64,000 nucleotides of DNA from Lindgomyces ingoldianus (taxonomy: Eukaryota > Ascomycota > Dothideomycetes > Pleosporales > Lindgomycetaceae): the NCBI RefSeq assembly GCF_010093535.1, contig NW_022985198.1:62001-126000 (forward strand). Direction: 5' to 3'. Positions 10,887 to 23,935 of the stretch are shown piece after piece. The notes below the pieces were generated by a model. That model was not told where the DNA came from. It saw nothing but the letters and a program-made list of their open reading frames with translations, and did no database searches. The position numbers were made by a program, and so were the translations under genes. Position 1 is the first letter of the stretch. Every line of letters begins with the position of its first letter.

Positions 10887-12552
10887 CTAGCAACTTTTTT
10901 TTTATCTAAAAAATTGCCTTTTGTACGTGTTACTTCCTTCCTGTCTATATAAGTCCATTTAATTATATTCTGCCTATACTCTACCCTATTTATTAGGGTT
11001 TGCCCTAGTAATGCTATGCGTTAGGATAAGCTAGTTACGCTATGTAAATAGCTTTTCTTTTTTTTATCTTTTACTTTCTAAGCTCTGCTGTATAATCCCT
11101 TAGCTCTTTTTTTTGTATAGTGCTAGCAGTAACAAATCTTTATAATAAAAAAAATAAGTGTGTATAACATAAAAAAAATTAAAATAAAAAAAGTAAAAAA
11201 AATAAGCTTTATATAAAGGCGTTATTAGTCTAGTTAGTCTAAAGCATCTTTGCGCACAGAATCTAGCTAGTCTATAGATGCTTCTATCTAGACAGAGAGG
11301 CAGTTAGTTAGGACTAATAATTAAAAAGCTTAATTTAGTGTTTTCTTTATACATACATGTACTAAGTTATTTTTACTATTAATTTACTTAATTTTAGTAA
11401 TTTCTCTTTTTTTCTATAATTTATAAAGTAATATAATATAAATTATAAGTTACTTTTTACTAGTAGTGCCTAGGTTAATAAAGTAATTATATAAAAACCT
11501 TAAATCTATATTAATTACTACTAGAATTAGTAATAGTTTAAGCATTTATATAATTTACTATAAAGTTATACTAAAAGTAATTATATTATTAAACCTTTTA
11601 ACTATTTTATATAGTTTACTAGTAAGAACACTCCTAGTTACTTTTTTACACTTAGTAGAATTCTAGTATAAAATACTACAACAGTTTATAAATTATCTGT
11701 AAAAGCAAAGCGTGCTTAGAGCAATAGTTAGCGCATTAAGGTAGGTTATTTAGGTTAAAGAATAGTTGCAGCATAATGCTTAGCAAAGTAGTATTAGACA
11801 GGTAATAGACGCATAACAACAACATTTAACTGTAGCATGTAACTAATTATAGCCTGTAACTAAGCGTAGCTAATACTAATCTCTAACACACTAATGTAGC
11901 TAATTGTTTGCAGTGGTGACACTTAGATGCGTTGTTACCATTGTTACACAATAGTTAGATGTGTTGTCACACAATAGTTAGATGCGTTAGCACTATAGTT
12001 GTATGCATCTTACTATAGCCTGTTGCTAAGACTCACCCACTTATTTCGCATATATATAGACTCCTACAAAGAATTCCTCTAGCAATACATTTAATCTAGT
12101 TTCTTATGCCTCTAGTGTCTTACATAGCTTCACACTAATACTAATCCCTAACACACTAACATAGCTAAAAAAAAAAAACTTAAATAATAGCTAGCTAATT
12201 CTTAGCTTTAATTAGGTTAGTAAAATTTCTTTTTTAAAAACTTAAAGTTTATATAAATTTAAGATTAGTTATTTAGAAATTAGTTAATTATTAGCTGTAA
12301 TTAAAAGAACAGGTTCTAGCTCTAGCTTTTAACGCGTTTCTGCTCTTATAATAGTCTTCCTCTTCTTTGCACCTTGCAGTCTCTAGCGTTGCGCCTGTTC
12401 CTTTCACCGCCTTATACTGCCACGCCACGCCTAATACTGCTACCTAATATCTTTAATTTAATTGTTTTAGCATTAAAGCTCTAGTTGTAGAGCTGCAGCT
12501 TGTGTAGTTTATTGCCTTTGTAGGAATTTCTTAGAGTTCTAGAGAGCTCTAG

Positions 12553-12583
12553 CGCTGCCTCTGCCTCTGCCTCTGCCTCTCTA
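12553..12583. repeat. Hexanucleotide microsatellite (CTCTGC)n in Y copy 1
   Basis: About four to five CTCTGC units. The same repeat, inverted, lies at about 30,942-30,966 in Y copy 2. Confidence 0.8.
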
Positions 12584-12744
12584 TCGCTGCAAAGATTAAT
12601 GTAGTACATGTAATACCTTAACAAGCTGTTTTGCTTACACAAGCGCTAGTTTAGCTTCTTTAACTGCTGTTTAAATATAATAGGCTAATGTCTAGAGTTG
12701 TTAGTAAGAGATTACCTAGCAGTGTTAAGAAATGCATAACGTAA

Positions 12745-12975
12745 ATTGCAGCAAATTGTAGCAAACTACAGCAAATTGCAGCAAACTACAGCAAATTGCG
12801 GCAAACTACAGCAAATTGCGGCAAACTACAGCAAATTGCGGCAAACTATAGCAAATTGCGGTAAACTATAGCAAATTGCACTAAACTATAGCAAATTACA
12901 GCAACCTACAGCAAATTGCGGCAAACTATAGCAAATTGCAGCAAACTACAGTAGATTACAGTAGAAGGCAGCAAT
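12745..12975. repeat. Minisatellite of about 20-22 bp in Y copy 1
   Basis: Roughly ten units of the form GCAAATTGCRGCAAACTACA, with C-to-T variants. The inverted counterpart is at about 30,620-30,785. Apparent open frames across it are repeat artefacts. Confidence 0.9.
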
Positions 12976-13049
12976 CCCTAGTAGATATTAGTTGTGTTGC
13001 AAGTAGCTCTACATATAGAGAGGGTTCTAGAGGGGTAATGCCTCTAGAA

Positions 13050-13440
13050 AAAAAGCCTTAAAAAGGGCAGCAATAATTGTGCATAAGCTAGTGTTAGTGT
13101 AATAGAAAATTACTAAGCTTTAAGCAGCTAATAAGGCAGCTACATTTAGAAAGGCCTGCGCTTAACAGCTCTAAAGAAGGTTAGGGCGCGCAGTAACAGA
13201 AAGAAGGCAAAGAAGTAGGTGCAAGCTAAAGTAGGTAAGCAATTCTAAAGGCGCTGCAGACAGCGCAATTAGACTAGGCATAACGCGCAAACGTGTAAGC
13301 AAGAAGTAGAAGTAGTATCTAAATAATATTCTAGGCTGTACTGTACTTTATAGTGCTAGAGCGGGTTGTTATAGGCTATAATAAAGTTTGTTGTGGTGTG
13401 GTCTTAGCAAAAGTAAGCAACTCAGGTGTGTAAGCAGCTG
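13050..13440 (+). mobile_element. Captured 3' fragment of a Fot1-A element inside Y copy 1
   Basis: About 390 bp match the 3' end of the Fot1-type element at 8,578 (its part from about 9990 to 10,425). The match stops inside the terminal repeat, before the outer GCCCATGAAGTACGT part. The 30-bp minisatellite begins where the terminal repeat breaks off. The same truncated fragment with the same borders is present in Y copy 2, so capture preceded duplication of Y. Confidence 0.85.
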
Positions 13441-13610
13441 CTAATCCCTAACACACTAATGCTAATCTCTAACACACTAATGCGGCTAATGCTAATCCCT
13501 AACACACCGATGCAGCTGATGCTAATCCCCGACACACTAATGTAGCTGATGCTAATCCCTGACACACTAATGTGGCGGATGCTAATCCCCGACACACTGA
13601 TGTGGCTAGA
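13440..13610. repeat. 30-bp minisatellite in Y copy 1
   Basis: Five to six units containing GCTAATCCCYRACACACTRATG. Isolated units also occur at about 11,875-11,905 and 12,135-12,165. The inverted array is at 30,003-30,150. Short open frames here come from repeat phase. Confidence 0.85.
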
Positions 13611-13968
13611 GAGTGTTACGGTCTACGGTTGGACCAGCGTAACTCCACCGGCAGTGCTCCACAATCTAGCTGGGTTGGGGCAGGGCTCGCTTATGGACCA
13701 ATCGGAGGACACGGAAGCAGCACAGCTGCCCGCGATAATGGAGGAATGTGTCGTCCAGTAGGAAGACAGGCCACGAGTCCAGGGAGTTCAGGGGAGCTCA
13801 GGGAGCTCGCCTTGGCAGACTCCCGCGAACTCCTCTGGCTCCCCTTAGCACCTCCACCACATGTATATAGTTCCCACATTAAACAACCTTTAAAAGGTGT
13901 GTTTAACATTTAGTTTATTCTCTATATAGACTAAGTAGCATTTAGCTTTCTAAAAAGCTGCAATACTA

Positions 13969-15296
13969 CAGTGCCAAGACAAAAGTCTGTTCCCGCAACG
14001 CGTAACCGAGAAACGCGACAAACACAACACCATCTTTCTACTATTAATTGCGCAGCCACTATAAGGTCTTTTAGCAAGGAAATTTCACATAATTGTTGCT
14101 AGAATGCTAAGTTATTAGTGCAGCAGCAGGAGTTAATTATTTTAAAGTCTAAGGCTGGCGTTTCTGCTGCAGAACTGGCAGAGGAATTCTCCTGCACAAC
14201 GCGCTGCATTAACACTACAATTGCGCGCTAGAAAGCAACTAGCTGCAATCTTTCACACTATTAATCTAGACGCCCCTCTAAGCTATTGTGTTGTACTAAG
14301 CGCCTGCTATTTTAAACAGCTTAAAAATATCTAAAAATAGAGTATAAAACACTGCTTAAAGAGACTAGCCTTACGCCACACATATCTACTAAGACTGCCT
14401 ATTGTACGCTTAAGAAGTTTAATCTTACTAACTTTTGCTACAAGCGCAGACCTAAGATTAACTACGCCACAGTAGGCAGGAGGCGCGCGTGGGACAGAGC
14501 ATAGCAGCGCTTTAACTAGAAGAGACAGACAATGCGCTTCTTTAATAAGTGCTCTATTAAAAAAGGCTTTAGTACTAAACAGGAGTAGTGCTTTTACTAT
14601 CCTACAAAGAAGTAAAGGCATAAGATAATAAAGGAGCGTTCTACAGCTTAGCAGCCTGCGCAGATAGTGTGGGCGTCTATCTAGATTAATTGCAGACAGA
14701 GGGTACATTAGAGCCCTCTTATAATTATAAAGAGAGACCCTGCTGCTCCCTACTATAGCTACTTAGCTAAGAGCTACATCTAAGCGCTTAAGAAAGGTCT
14801 CTTGCGTAACTACTAAAGAGGAGATCTATTCTAGCAGGATAACACGCGCATACACACAGTAAGAGCAACGCGCAAATAGTTGCAGAGGCACTATATTAAT
14901 GTTATTAATTTCCTCCCCTACTTTCTAGACCTTAACCCTATTAAATATATATAGTAGGCGCTAAAAAGAACACTCTATAGGCTGCACCCTAAAATAGCTA
15001 TAATAGGCGACTCTGCAGAGGAGTAGGATTAGTTCTGTGCAGCATTAAAGAAGGTGTGGCAGAAAATACCTAATTCTCTAATTAAGAAGCTTATCTTTTT
15101 AATGCTGCGCTGTCTACAGGCTCTGCAACAAGCGCATGGCTACTAGACAAAGTATTAGGATAATGCAATTAAAATAAGCTATTAATTATGCTTGTGCAAC
15201 TATTTAGAGTGGCTATATAATTAATTAAATAGAGGGGGCAGATGTTTAGTGGGGCTCGCTAAATGCTGCCCGGAACAGACTTTTGTCCTAGTACTG
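13969..15296 (+). mobile_element. Tc1/mariner transposon in the 5' LTR of Gypsy-2
   Basis: It is 1328 bp with a TA duplication and terminal repeats beginning CAGTGCCAAGACAAAAGTCT. Removing it with one TA restores the exact 592-bp LTR length. The plus strand encodes a decayed transposase. An HTH-like N-terminus lies at about 14,100-14,260. A DDE core at about 14,815-14,995 includes QDNARIHT and LDLNPIKYI, with TAG where Gln and Trp are expected. Both ends are less mutated than the middle. A 125-codon open frame on the minus strand is only the shadow of this gene. Confidence 0.92.
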
Positions 15297-15639
15297 TATT
15301 TGTATATCTTGCACTATATATACCTCTAATTCTGTCTAACAGGACTGTTTAACCTGGCCTCCCTACTGCTGCATACAGGGCAAACCACAATCTAGTCACC
15401 CTCCTCTCCTCTATTAGCCTATTAGCCTGTACGTAGGACTGTACACCCTACTAGTTAGCCCCTTACTACCTGTCCTACTTATCCCCTAGGAACATTATAA
15501 GACCTAAGTGCTTCTATAAAGTAAAGATTATAACATTAAACACTACTCCCTCTAAAAAGTATAGATACCTTTTAACACAACCTAGATTCTAACATAGCCT
15601 ACACAGCTCTGTTAGGATCTATAGAAGTTCCTAGCTAAA

Positions 15640-16730
15640 GTAAAGCTATCTTAGCAAAATAAATTAATATAATCTAGAACAACATTAAGAAACTCTAGCA
15701 AATTAGTAAAAAAATTAGTAAGTTAGTAAAACTTAAATAAGAAGTTACTAACTTTTACTAAAAAGTAGTAGAATTATAAACTCCTCTTAGACCTTTAAGC
15801 CTCTAAAAAGCTACTAATCACGCCTATTAAATACATAAACTATAAGTAGAGCTAGCAAAAATTTAAAATATTTTAATAAAGAAAGTAAGTATTATAGCTA
15901 AAAAGACTTTAAGACTAGCTTTTCTAAAGCTTTTTAAAAAATTACTAAAAAACCTCTACTTATTCTTTATACAATGTTACCTTTATATATAATATAATAA
16001 AGAAGCATTTTAGACTAACGCAGAAATAATATCTTAAATAGGACTATACTTAGAAGGCCTACCTGCAATCTAGTTCTAACTCTATGCAGATAATTAGATA
16101 GACTTTAGAGCTAATAGTGCAGCACTTACTCTTAAAATAAAGAAAGTGTTTAATAGTGTTAAAAACTTTAAAGAAGCTTTAACAGCTATCTATAAAACTT
16201 TAGATAAGAAAAAGATTATAGCTAATAAGTTAAATACTATAAAGTAGGGCAGTAGCCTAGTCTAAAACTACGTAGTACACTTTAGAGAATAATTAGCTAT
16301 TTATAGATAGACAGATTAAAAAGCCCTTTGTTGCATGTTCTATAATAAACTAAGCAAAATAATAAAAGATAAGTTTATATATAGTAATAAGCTAACTATT
16401 TTTAAAAACTTTATTACATAAGTAACAACTTATAACAACTATTATATAAAGTGTAAAAAAGAAAAGAAATAAAAAGAAACTTTGTAAAGACTAAAGTTTA
16501 TTTTTTAAAAAAAAAAGGTTTTATAATATAATAAAAAACTAATAGACCTTAGTTATATAAAGCATATATAAAGCTCCCCCCTTAAGAAAAGCTAAGTTCT
16601 AGGACGCAATAGGCCACCTTTAACAAAGAAATAATAAAAGTAGCTAAAGAACAAAGCCTACCTAAACTGTAAAAAGTTAGGATATTTCTGCTAAAATTAC
16701 CTAAACTTTTAGAAGGGGGAGAATAAAAAT
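15640..16730 (+). pseudogene. Gag remnant of Gypsy-2
   Basis: The frame reads through the typical fungal Gypsy capsid arrangement (for example FKEALTAIYKTLDKKKI and FYNKLSKIIKDKF) with TAG/TAA at Gln/Trp codons. The zinc knuckle at about 16,640-16,700 is damaged: the first Cys is Tyr, and KKLGYFC keeps the spacing. The homologous gag in Gypsy-1 at 39.3-40.2 and 46.8 kb supports the assignment. Confidence 0.75.
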
Positions 16731-19700
16731 ACTACTATAATAATAAAAGCTATTACTACTAAATATAGCTTTATAGATAAGAAAATATTAAAAAAATTAG
16801 ATTATAAACTTTACTAGTAATGCAAAGAAAACTATTCTTTAAATAACTACCTTAAAGCGTATTAGAAGGTAGCTATTTAAAACTTTAGTAGCTTAAATAT
16901 AGTATTACAAAATCTTATAATTCTTAAAGAATATAAAGAAGAGACTTAGATCTAAGAATATATTATAAATGTTTAGAAAAAAAAACAATTCCCTCTCTAA
17001 GACTAGACTCTTAGCACTTTAGTAAAAGAACTTTTTTAATAGTTTTAGAAATGCAAATGTTAGAAGTGTAAGCTATAGTATAACTACCTAAGCTATTATA
17101 TAACCTTACTTTACTAAATAAACATTAGTAACAACTACTTTATAGTTAACATTATATAATAAATAGCTAGAGTTAAGTATAATATTATAGATAAAAAAAA
17201 GTAATAGTAATTCTTTATTAAAATTAAAGACTAGAAACTAGAAAAACTAGGTAGACCTACTAAGTTTAAAGTACTAGAACTAGTACCTAGAAAACCTAAG
17301 ACACTACTTCTAAGCCTAGCAATCTCTAAAAAAAGCTTTAGTAATATAATAAAACTATAGACAGTGCGTTCTCTATAAAAGCAACGCCTATAGCACTAAC
17401 AACTACTAATAAAAAGGGCACCCTATATAGTTAGTATAAACACAAGAATACCTATAGTAGACTTAAAAAAGTCCTTTTAACATATTACATAAACCTAACA
17501 ATTATCTATACCCCTAGTACTAATGTACACAGTGTTACTGTGTAAAACATTAGGATAATAAACACTAGATAGGCTAGTAGCCTACATAGAAGAAAAACTA
17601 TAATAAATGCCTATAGCAAAGAACAGCCTCTGCCTATAAAACTATAAACTGCTACACTTGTTAGACAGCCCCCCCCTATAAATAAAAAAGGTAGACAAAG
17701 TGTAAAGAATAAAATAACTGCTAGTTTTACTATTTCTAATAAAAAGTAGTAAGAAAAGAAGACTATCTAACATTACACTACCTAGTTAAAGATTATAAGT
17801 GTAAAGCAGCTAACTGCTATAATTAAAAACACTAAATTTATAAAAAAAAGAAAGATAAGTTTAATAATAACTTATAAGACATTAACTTATATCCTTTTTT
17901 AAATAAAAAAGTCCTCTATAACATATTAGCTCTAGTTATAGTAGAATAAGAGGCTAGGCACAGCCTAACTACTACCTTTATGTATAAAGGATAATTAGGG
18001 CTAGCTCTTATAAACAGCAGATGCACCTTTACTGCAATAGATAAAAACTAGGTAGAATAATAAAGCATTTTATTTTAAATTAAAATAAACTTATTTAAGG
18101 TAACTTTAGCTAACGCATTCTTAATTAAGTATAGCAAAGAATAAATTAACCTAGAAACATATAAGAAAAACTTTAAAACCTTAAATACTAGAAATTAAAG
18201 GTCTATAAACATACTACTACTAAAAGGTAAGTATAACATAATTCTAGGCTATAACTAGCTTAGAACACATAACTCTACTATTAATTAGAAAATAATAACA
18301 ATAGAAAGCCTAGAAGACTATGCGCGCATAACCTAGTTAGCATGCTATAATAATAAATGTTTAGTCTATAAATAAGTAAAACAGAGTAGTAGTTACTACT
18401 TTAAAAAAAAAAACCTAAAAAGTTTCTTTACTAAGAGCTAAAAGCTTAGGCTATTAAAATAATAATAAAAAAAACTTAAAGAAGTCTTTTATAAAAAAAT
18501 AGAAGCTAATAATAATATAAAATAAATTAGGATTTTTAGGATATAAAATAAAGGCAGCATCCTTATTAAATATAAGGATTATAAGGATATGTTTAAGACA
18601 CTAGAAAACCTAAAAAAACTACTACTACACTAACCTTAAGACTATGCTATTAACCTAGTAAAAGACTACAACCTAAAGACCTACAGACTTTGCCTTTTAA
18701 TAAGAACATAAAAGAAAGCCTTATAGAAGTATATTAACTAAATACTAGCATAAGGCTACATCTAGGAAAGCTATAGCCTAGTTGCCTTAGCTGTAGTCTT
18801 TATAAAAAAGAAAAAAGAAAAGATCTGTGTATGCTAAGACTATAAAACTCTAAATAATAACATAATCTAAGACTAATTCCCTCTACTAATTATATAAGAT
18901 ATTATAAACTAATTAAAAAGAACATAGTACTTTATAAAGTTTAATGTATAAAATAAATTTAATAAGATAAAGATAAGAGAAGAAAATAAGTAGCTTATAG
19001 TGTTTAAAACTTTATAAAGACTCTACAAATTATTAGTAATGCTATTTAGCTTAATAAATGCTCTAGTAATGTTCTAGTAAATTATTAATACAGCTTTTAA
19101 CTTATATCTTAATGTCTTTACTCTAGTATACCTAGACAACGTCCTTATCTACTTAAAATATACTCTAGAAGACTATGTACAGAAAGTATAAAAAGTTTTA
19201 GAGTAGTTAAGAAAGTATAGACTTTATTTACAGCTCTTTAAATGCAAATTTTATGTAACTAAAATAGAATATCTAAAATTTATAATTAATAAAGAAGAAA
19301 TAAAAATTAACCTAGCTAAAGTATAAAAAGTAGTTAAATAGCTAGAACTTATAATAGTTAAGGAAGTTAAAGGATTCCTTAGACTATTAAAATATGTTAG
19401 ACAAATAATTAAGAACTACTTAAAAATTACTATACCTTTAACTAACACTACTACTAAGGAGTAGGTAATAGCAAAATTTGTTTAAACTCTATAAATAAAT
19501 AAGGCATTTATAGTGCTAAAGTAGGCTATAACAGCTAAACTAGTATTAAGGATGTACAACCTAAGACTAGATACTAAAATCTACACAAACGCATCCTTAG
19601 AAGCTAGTAGAGCTGCATTATATTAAAAATAAGAAGACAGAAAATAGTACCTAGTTGCGTACTACTCTGCTAAGTTCTTAGAACCTAAAGTAAACTATAG

Positions 19701-20379
19701 CATACCTAACAAAGAATTAAAAGCAATACTAAACACAGTAAGAGTATAAGCTATAAAACTACACAGAATAGTAAAGCTATTCTAAATTATAACTAACTAC
19801 ATAAACTTAGTTATGTTTCTAATAGTAAAAAACTCTTACTAATGCATATAAAATAAGCTATAGAACTTACGCAGTTTAACTATGTTATTAAGCATGTTCT
19901 AAGAGCATAAAACTAGCAAGCTAACACTTTTAGCTAGAAGCTAAATTACTTTAATAAAAAAAAAGAAACTAAGAAGTTTACTTTTTTTAAAAAAACTAAT
20001 AAAGGACAAATTTATAATAAGCCTTAACTTATAAAGGAACTCTGCATGCTTATAGCTATTAAGTAAGAATAGAAGAACCTAATTTAAAAATACTATAAAT
20101 CCCTAATGTTTAGACATCTAAGAATAAGCACTTTCTAAAAGAAACTAAGGGCTGCTATACTATAAAGAATACTAAAAATAAAACAACTATACACTAAGGT
20201 GCTTAGAGAATGTAATATCTGTAATAAAAATAACTTATAAAGGTATAAGACTTACAGACACCTTTAACTAATTAAAGCACTAAAGTTACTATAGATAATA
20301 ATTATAATAGACTTTATTATAAAACTGCCCTTGTCTAAGGAACTAAGCATAGAAAAATATGTAATATAATTATAGTAGC

Positions 20380-23300
20380 TGTTGAATAGGCTCTAACAGC
20401 TAGCTGCTTATAGTATAAGCACTTAAGTAGCAAGAGTAAGAGTGGTGTACAGTGTGCACAGTGTACAAGGTAGGTAAGGTAAAGGCAACATGTTTCTAGT
20501 TCTATTACTCTTATCTTTTCTTTATATAGAGGAAAAGGGGGATATCTAGATGTTTATGCACAGAGGTTTACATATAAGCATTATGTAACATAGATACATA
20601 ATCTTGCTTATACGCAATTGCTTATATCTAGGCTGCAACACTGCTGCTGTGTACAGACACTAGCAACTTTTCTTTTTATCTAAAAAGTTGCCTTCTGTAC
20701 GTGTTACCTTTCTTCTGTCTATGTAAGTCTATCTAATTATGTTCTGCCTTTACTCTACCCTATTTATTAGAACTTGCCTTAGTAATGCTGTGCGTTAGAA
20801 TAGGCTAGTTATACTATGTAAATAGCTTTTCTTTTCTTTATCTTTTACTTTTTAAGCCTTGCTGTACAACCTTCTAGCTTTTTTCTTTTTTTATATAGTG
20901 CTAGCAGTAACAGATCTTTATAATAAAAAAAATAATTATGTATAATACAAAAAAAACAAAATAAAAAGAAATAGGCCTTATATAAAGGCGTTATTAGTCT
21001 AGTTAGTCTAAGGCATCTTTGCGCACAGGATCTAGCTAGTCCACAGATGCTTCTATCTAGACAGAGAGGCAGTTAGTTAGGACTAGTAATTAAAAAGCTT
21101 AGTTTAGTGTTTTCTTTATATATACATCTACTAAGTTATTTTTACTATTAATTTACTTAATTTTAGTAATTTCTTTTTTTTATATAATTTATAAAGTAAC
21201 ATAATGTTAATTATAAGTTACTTTTTACTAGTAGTGCCTAGCTTAATAAGGTAATTATATAGAAACTTTAAATCTATGTAAATTACTACTAGGATTAGTA
21301 GTAGTTTAAGTGTTTATATAATTTACTATAAAGTTGTACTAAAAGTAATTATATTATTAAACTTTCTAACTATTCTATATAGTTTGCTAGTAAAAACACT
21401 CTTAGTTACTTTTTTACACTTAGTAGAATTCTAGTGTATAATGTTGCCTAGTATTTTAAAGTAGTTACTTTACTCTATATAGTCCTTATTACTTAATATA
21501 ATTAAGAATTTTAGCTATAAGCTAAGGTCTTTGTTATTAGTAAATAATCTATTTATAAAAATAAATAGCTTTACATAATTAAGCTGTAATAGTAGAAAGG
21601 TAAGACTACGCTTACTATTGTCTATCTACTATTAGATTTATGTATTAAGTGTGTTAATGTTGTTATATAAAGGGTCTATAGTTTATATAGTAATAAATAG
21701 GTTAAATGCTGCCTCTAGTTAACATATAGATGCAATGTATACCTTTTTTACACATTACTTAACATATTATTATGCAGCATCTTTATTCTCTAAGTTAATT
21801 ATATAAAAGTAGCTTACTTGTCTTTTCTAAGTAAGAACTACTATGTTGTGTGTAAGTTTAATCCTTTTACTATTAAACTTAATAGGCTGCTTTTCTACTA
21901 AGATAGTCTTGCCTTTTACGCAGAACTTTACCTTCTGCAGTTTCTTCTCTTCTTTTTACGCAAAATTCTTTATTATAATGCTTAAAGTGTTATACAAATG
22001 CTTCTAGTTGTTTCTAGAGCCTATGTTGTGCATATAGTGCATATTCACCTAACCTTCTAGGATATCTAGAAAGATGTCTGTGTACTAAGTTTCCTAGATA
22101 TCTAGCTGTTAATATAGATTAATAAAGATTTTTATTTTATTTATAAAGATGTTATATAGTTAACTTATATAGTTATTATCTTTTTTCTATGCCTTTTAGA
22201 ATTATATAATTTTGTCTACTAGAAGTTTTTTTTTAGCAGTTTCCCTCTAGGGTAGAAGTTTGTACAGGTTGTAATGTAGTATAGATTGTGCAGGTGGTAT
22301 TAGTAGTGCATACACTACTGCAGGCAGTAGTGTGTACAATTAAGGATGTAGAGTATCCGTTAGGTAGAGTAGCATGTATTATTTGTACAGTGATTAGTGT
22401 AGTGCTAGCTAAGGTGTAGGAGTAAGTAATGCTAGTATGTTTAGTGTTAATAGCAGCATTATGTTTAGTCTACTTCTATATAAAGCCTTATATAGTAATA
22501 AAGGTTGTGTATAAAGCTTTTTTAGTGTAATTACTTTCCCTTATGCTATATTATACAGCTTCTAGGCTTAGGTACCTTTAGTGCCTAGCTATAGTGTAAT
22601 TCCTTTGTTCTTTAGCACTTATATAAGCTCCCTTTTAAACGCGTAGCTAAGTGCTAAGAAGTTTTACAGCATCTATCTTTTAAAATTTTTTATATATAAG
22701 CTTAGAAAAGTAGCGCCCTTCTAAGTTATTATATGTAGATTAGTAATTATATAACTTATATATAATTAAGTTTATAGGCTTATTAAAGCCTTTAACATGT
22801 TAATCTTATTATTCTAGTACTTTAGGCTAGTCTTATTTTGTAGTGTTGCTTCTAATATCCTTATGTTCTTTATAAGTTCTTTATATAATAGAAATTATAT
22901 TTTACTCTTCTTATTATTACATAAAGTTGTTAGTTGCTAATAAATTTTTATTATAATAGTATAGTTAATTGCTTTTCTAGTAGATTACGTAGGTACTGCT
23001 ATTATCTAGCTGCTAAGTTGTGCAGCTTTAATAGCTTTAGTATGCACCTTACACTATCTTCTCTTTACTTTATATAGTAGCAGAGCTTACTGTATAATGT
23101 AAAAGATTAATCTGCTATTTTAAAGAATAAGTAACTAAATAAAGTACCTTATAAAGCATAAGTGCTTTATTATTACTTTTCTTAAAAGATAAGTAATAAA
23201 ATAAAGTGCCTTATAGAGCGTAAAGTTAATTACTTGTGCAGTAGATTACGCAGGTACTGCTGTTGTCTAGCTGCTAGGTTGTGCAGCTTTAATAGCTTTA

Positions 23301-23935
23301 GTGTGCGCCTTACACTATCTCTTTCTTACTTTATACAGTAGCAGAGCTTGCTGTACAATGTAAAGAATTAATGTGCTATTATTTAGCTGCTAGGTTGTAC
23401 AGCTTTAGTAGCTTTAGTGTGCGTCTTACACTATCTCCTTCTTACTTTATATAGTAGCAGAGCTTACTGTATAATGTAAAGGATTAATCTGCTATTCTAA
23501 AAGATAAGTAACTAAACAAAGTACCTTATAAGGTGTAGGTGCTCTGTTGTTACTTTTTCTAGGGAATAGGTAACAAAACAAAGTACCTTATAAAGTATAA
23601 GTACTCTATTATTACTTTTACTAATTTACAGTTAATTAAATTAACTACTAATTAGTGTTAAATAGGCTCTAATAGCTAGCTGCTTATAGTATAAGCACTT
23701 AAGTAGCAAGAGTAAAAGTAGTGTACAGTGTGCACAGCATATAAGGTAGGTAAAGTAAGGGCAACATGTTTCTAGTTCTATTACTCTTGTCTTTTCTTTG
23801 TACAGAGGAAAAGGGGGATATCTAAATGTTCACGCACAGAGGTTCGCGCACAAGCATCATGTGACATAGATACGTGATCCTGCTCGTGCGCGATCGCTCG
23901 TATCCTGGCCGCGACGCTGCTGCTGCGTACGGACA
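20380..23935 (-). mobile_element. Copia copy X3, internally deleted, GTAGC duplication
   Basis: It is 3556 bp with two 280-bp LTRs, 20,380-20,659 (3' LTR on the minus strand) and 23,656-23,935 (5' LTR). GTAGC flanks it at 20,375-20,379 and 23,936-23,940, inside the Gypsy-2 integrase. The interior carries the RNase H end (about 21,100-22,050) and a leader/gag-like region (about 22,150-23,655), but integrase and most of the reverse transcriptase are missing compared with X4. It is therefore a non-autonomous derivative. The last 90 bp of the right LTR are GC-rich and essentially unmutated, while the matching part of the left LTR is RIP-mutated. Confidence 0.92.
22975..23640. repeat. Direct repeats in the Copia leader region
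   Basis: A block of about 120-130 bp (core CTAGCTGCTAAGTTGTGCAG, then TTTAATAGCTTTAGTGTGCG) occurs three times at about 22,990, 23,250 and 23,378. It alternates with three copies of a segment containing AAAGTACCTTATAAAG. The arrangement suggests tandem amplification next to the 5' LTR. Confidence 0.7.

Noticed and set aside
12745..12975. CRISPR-like array
   Set aside because: Units are contiguous with no spacers, vary by RIP-type changes, and the genome is eukaryotic.
13549..13913. Three frames at the start of the Gypsy-2 LTR
   Set aside because: They cross the Y/LTR boundary and stay open because the outer LTR edge is GC-rich.
14331..14708. 125-codon minus-strand frame
   Set aside because: Shadow of the Tc1-like transposase, whose DDE motifs are on the plus strand.
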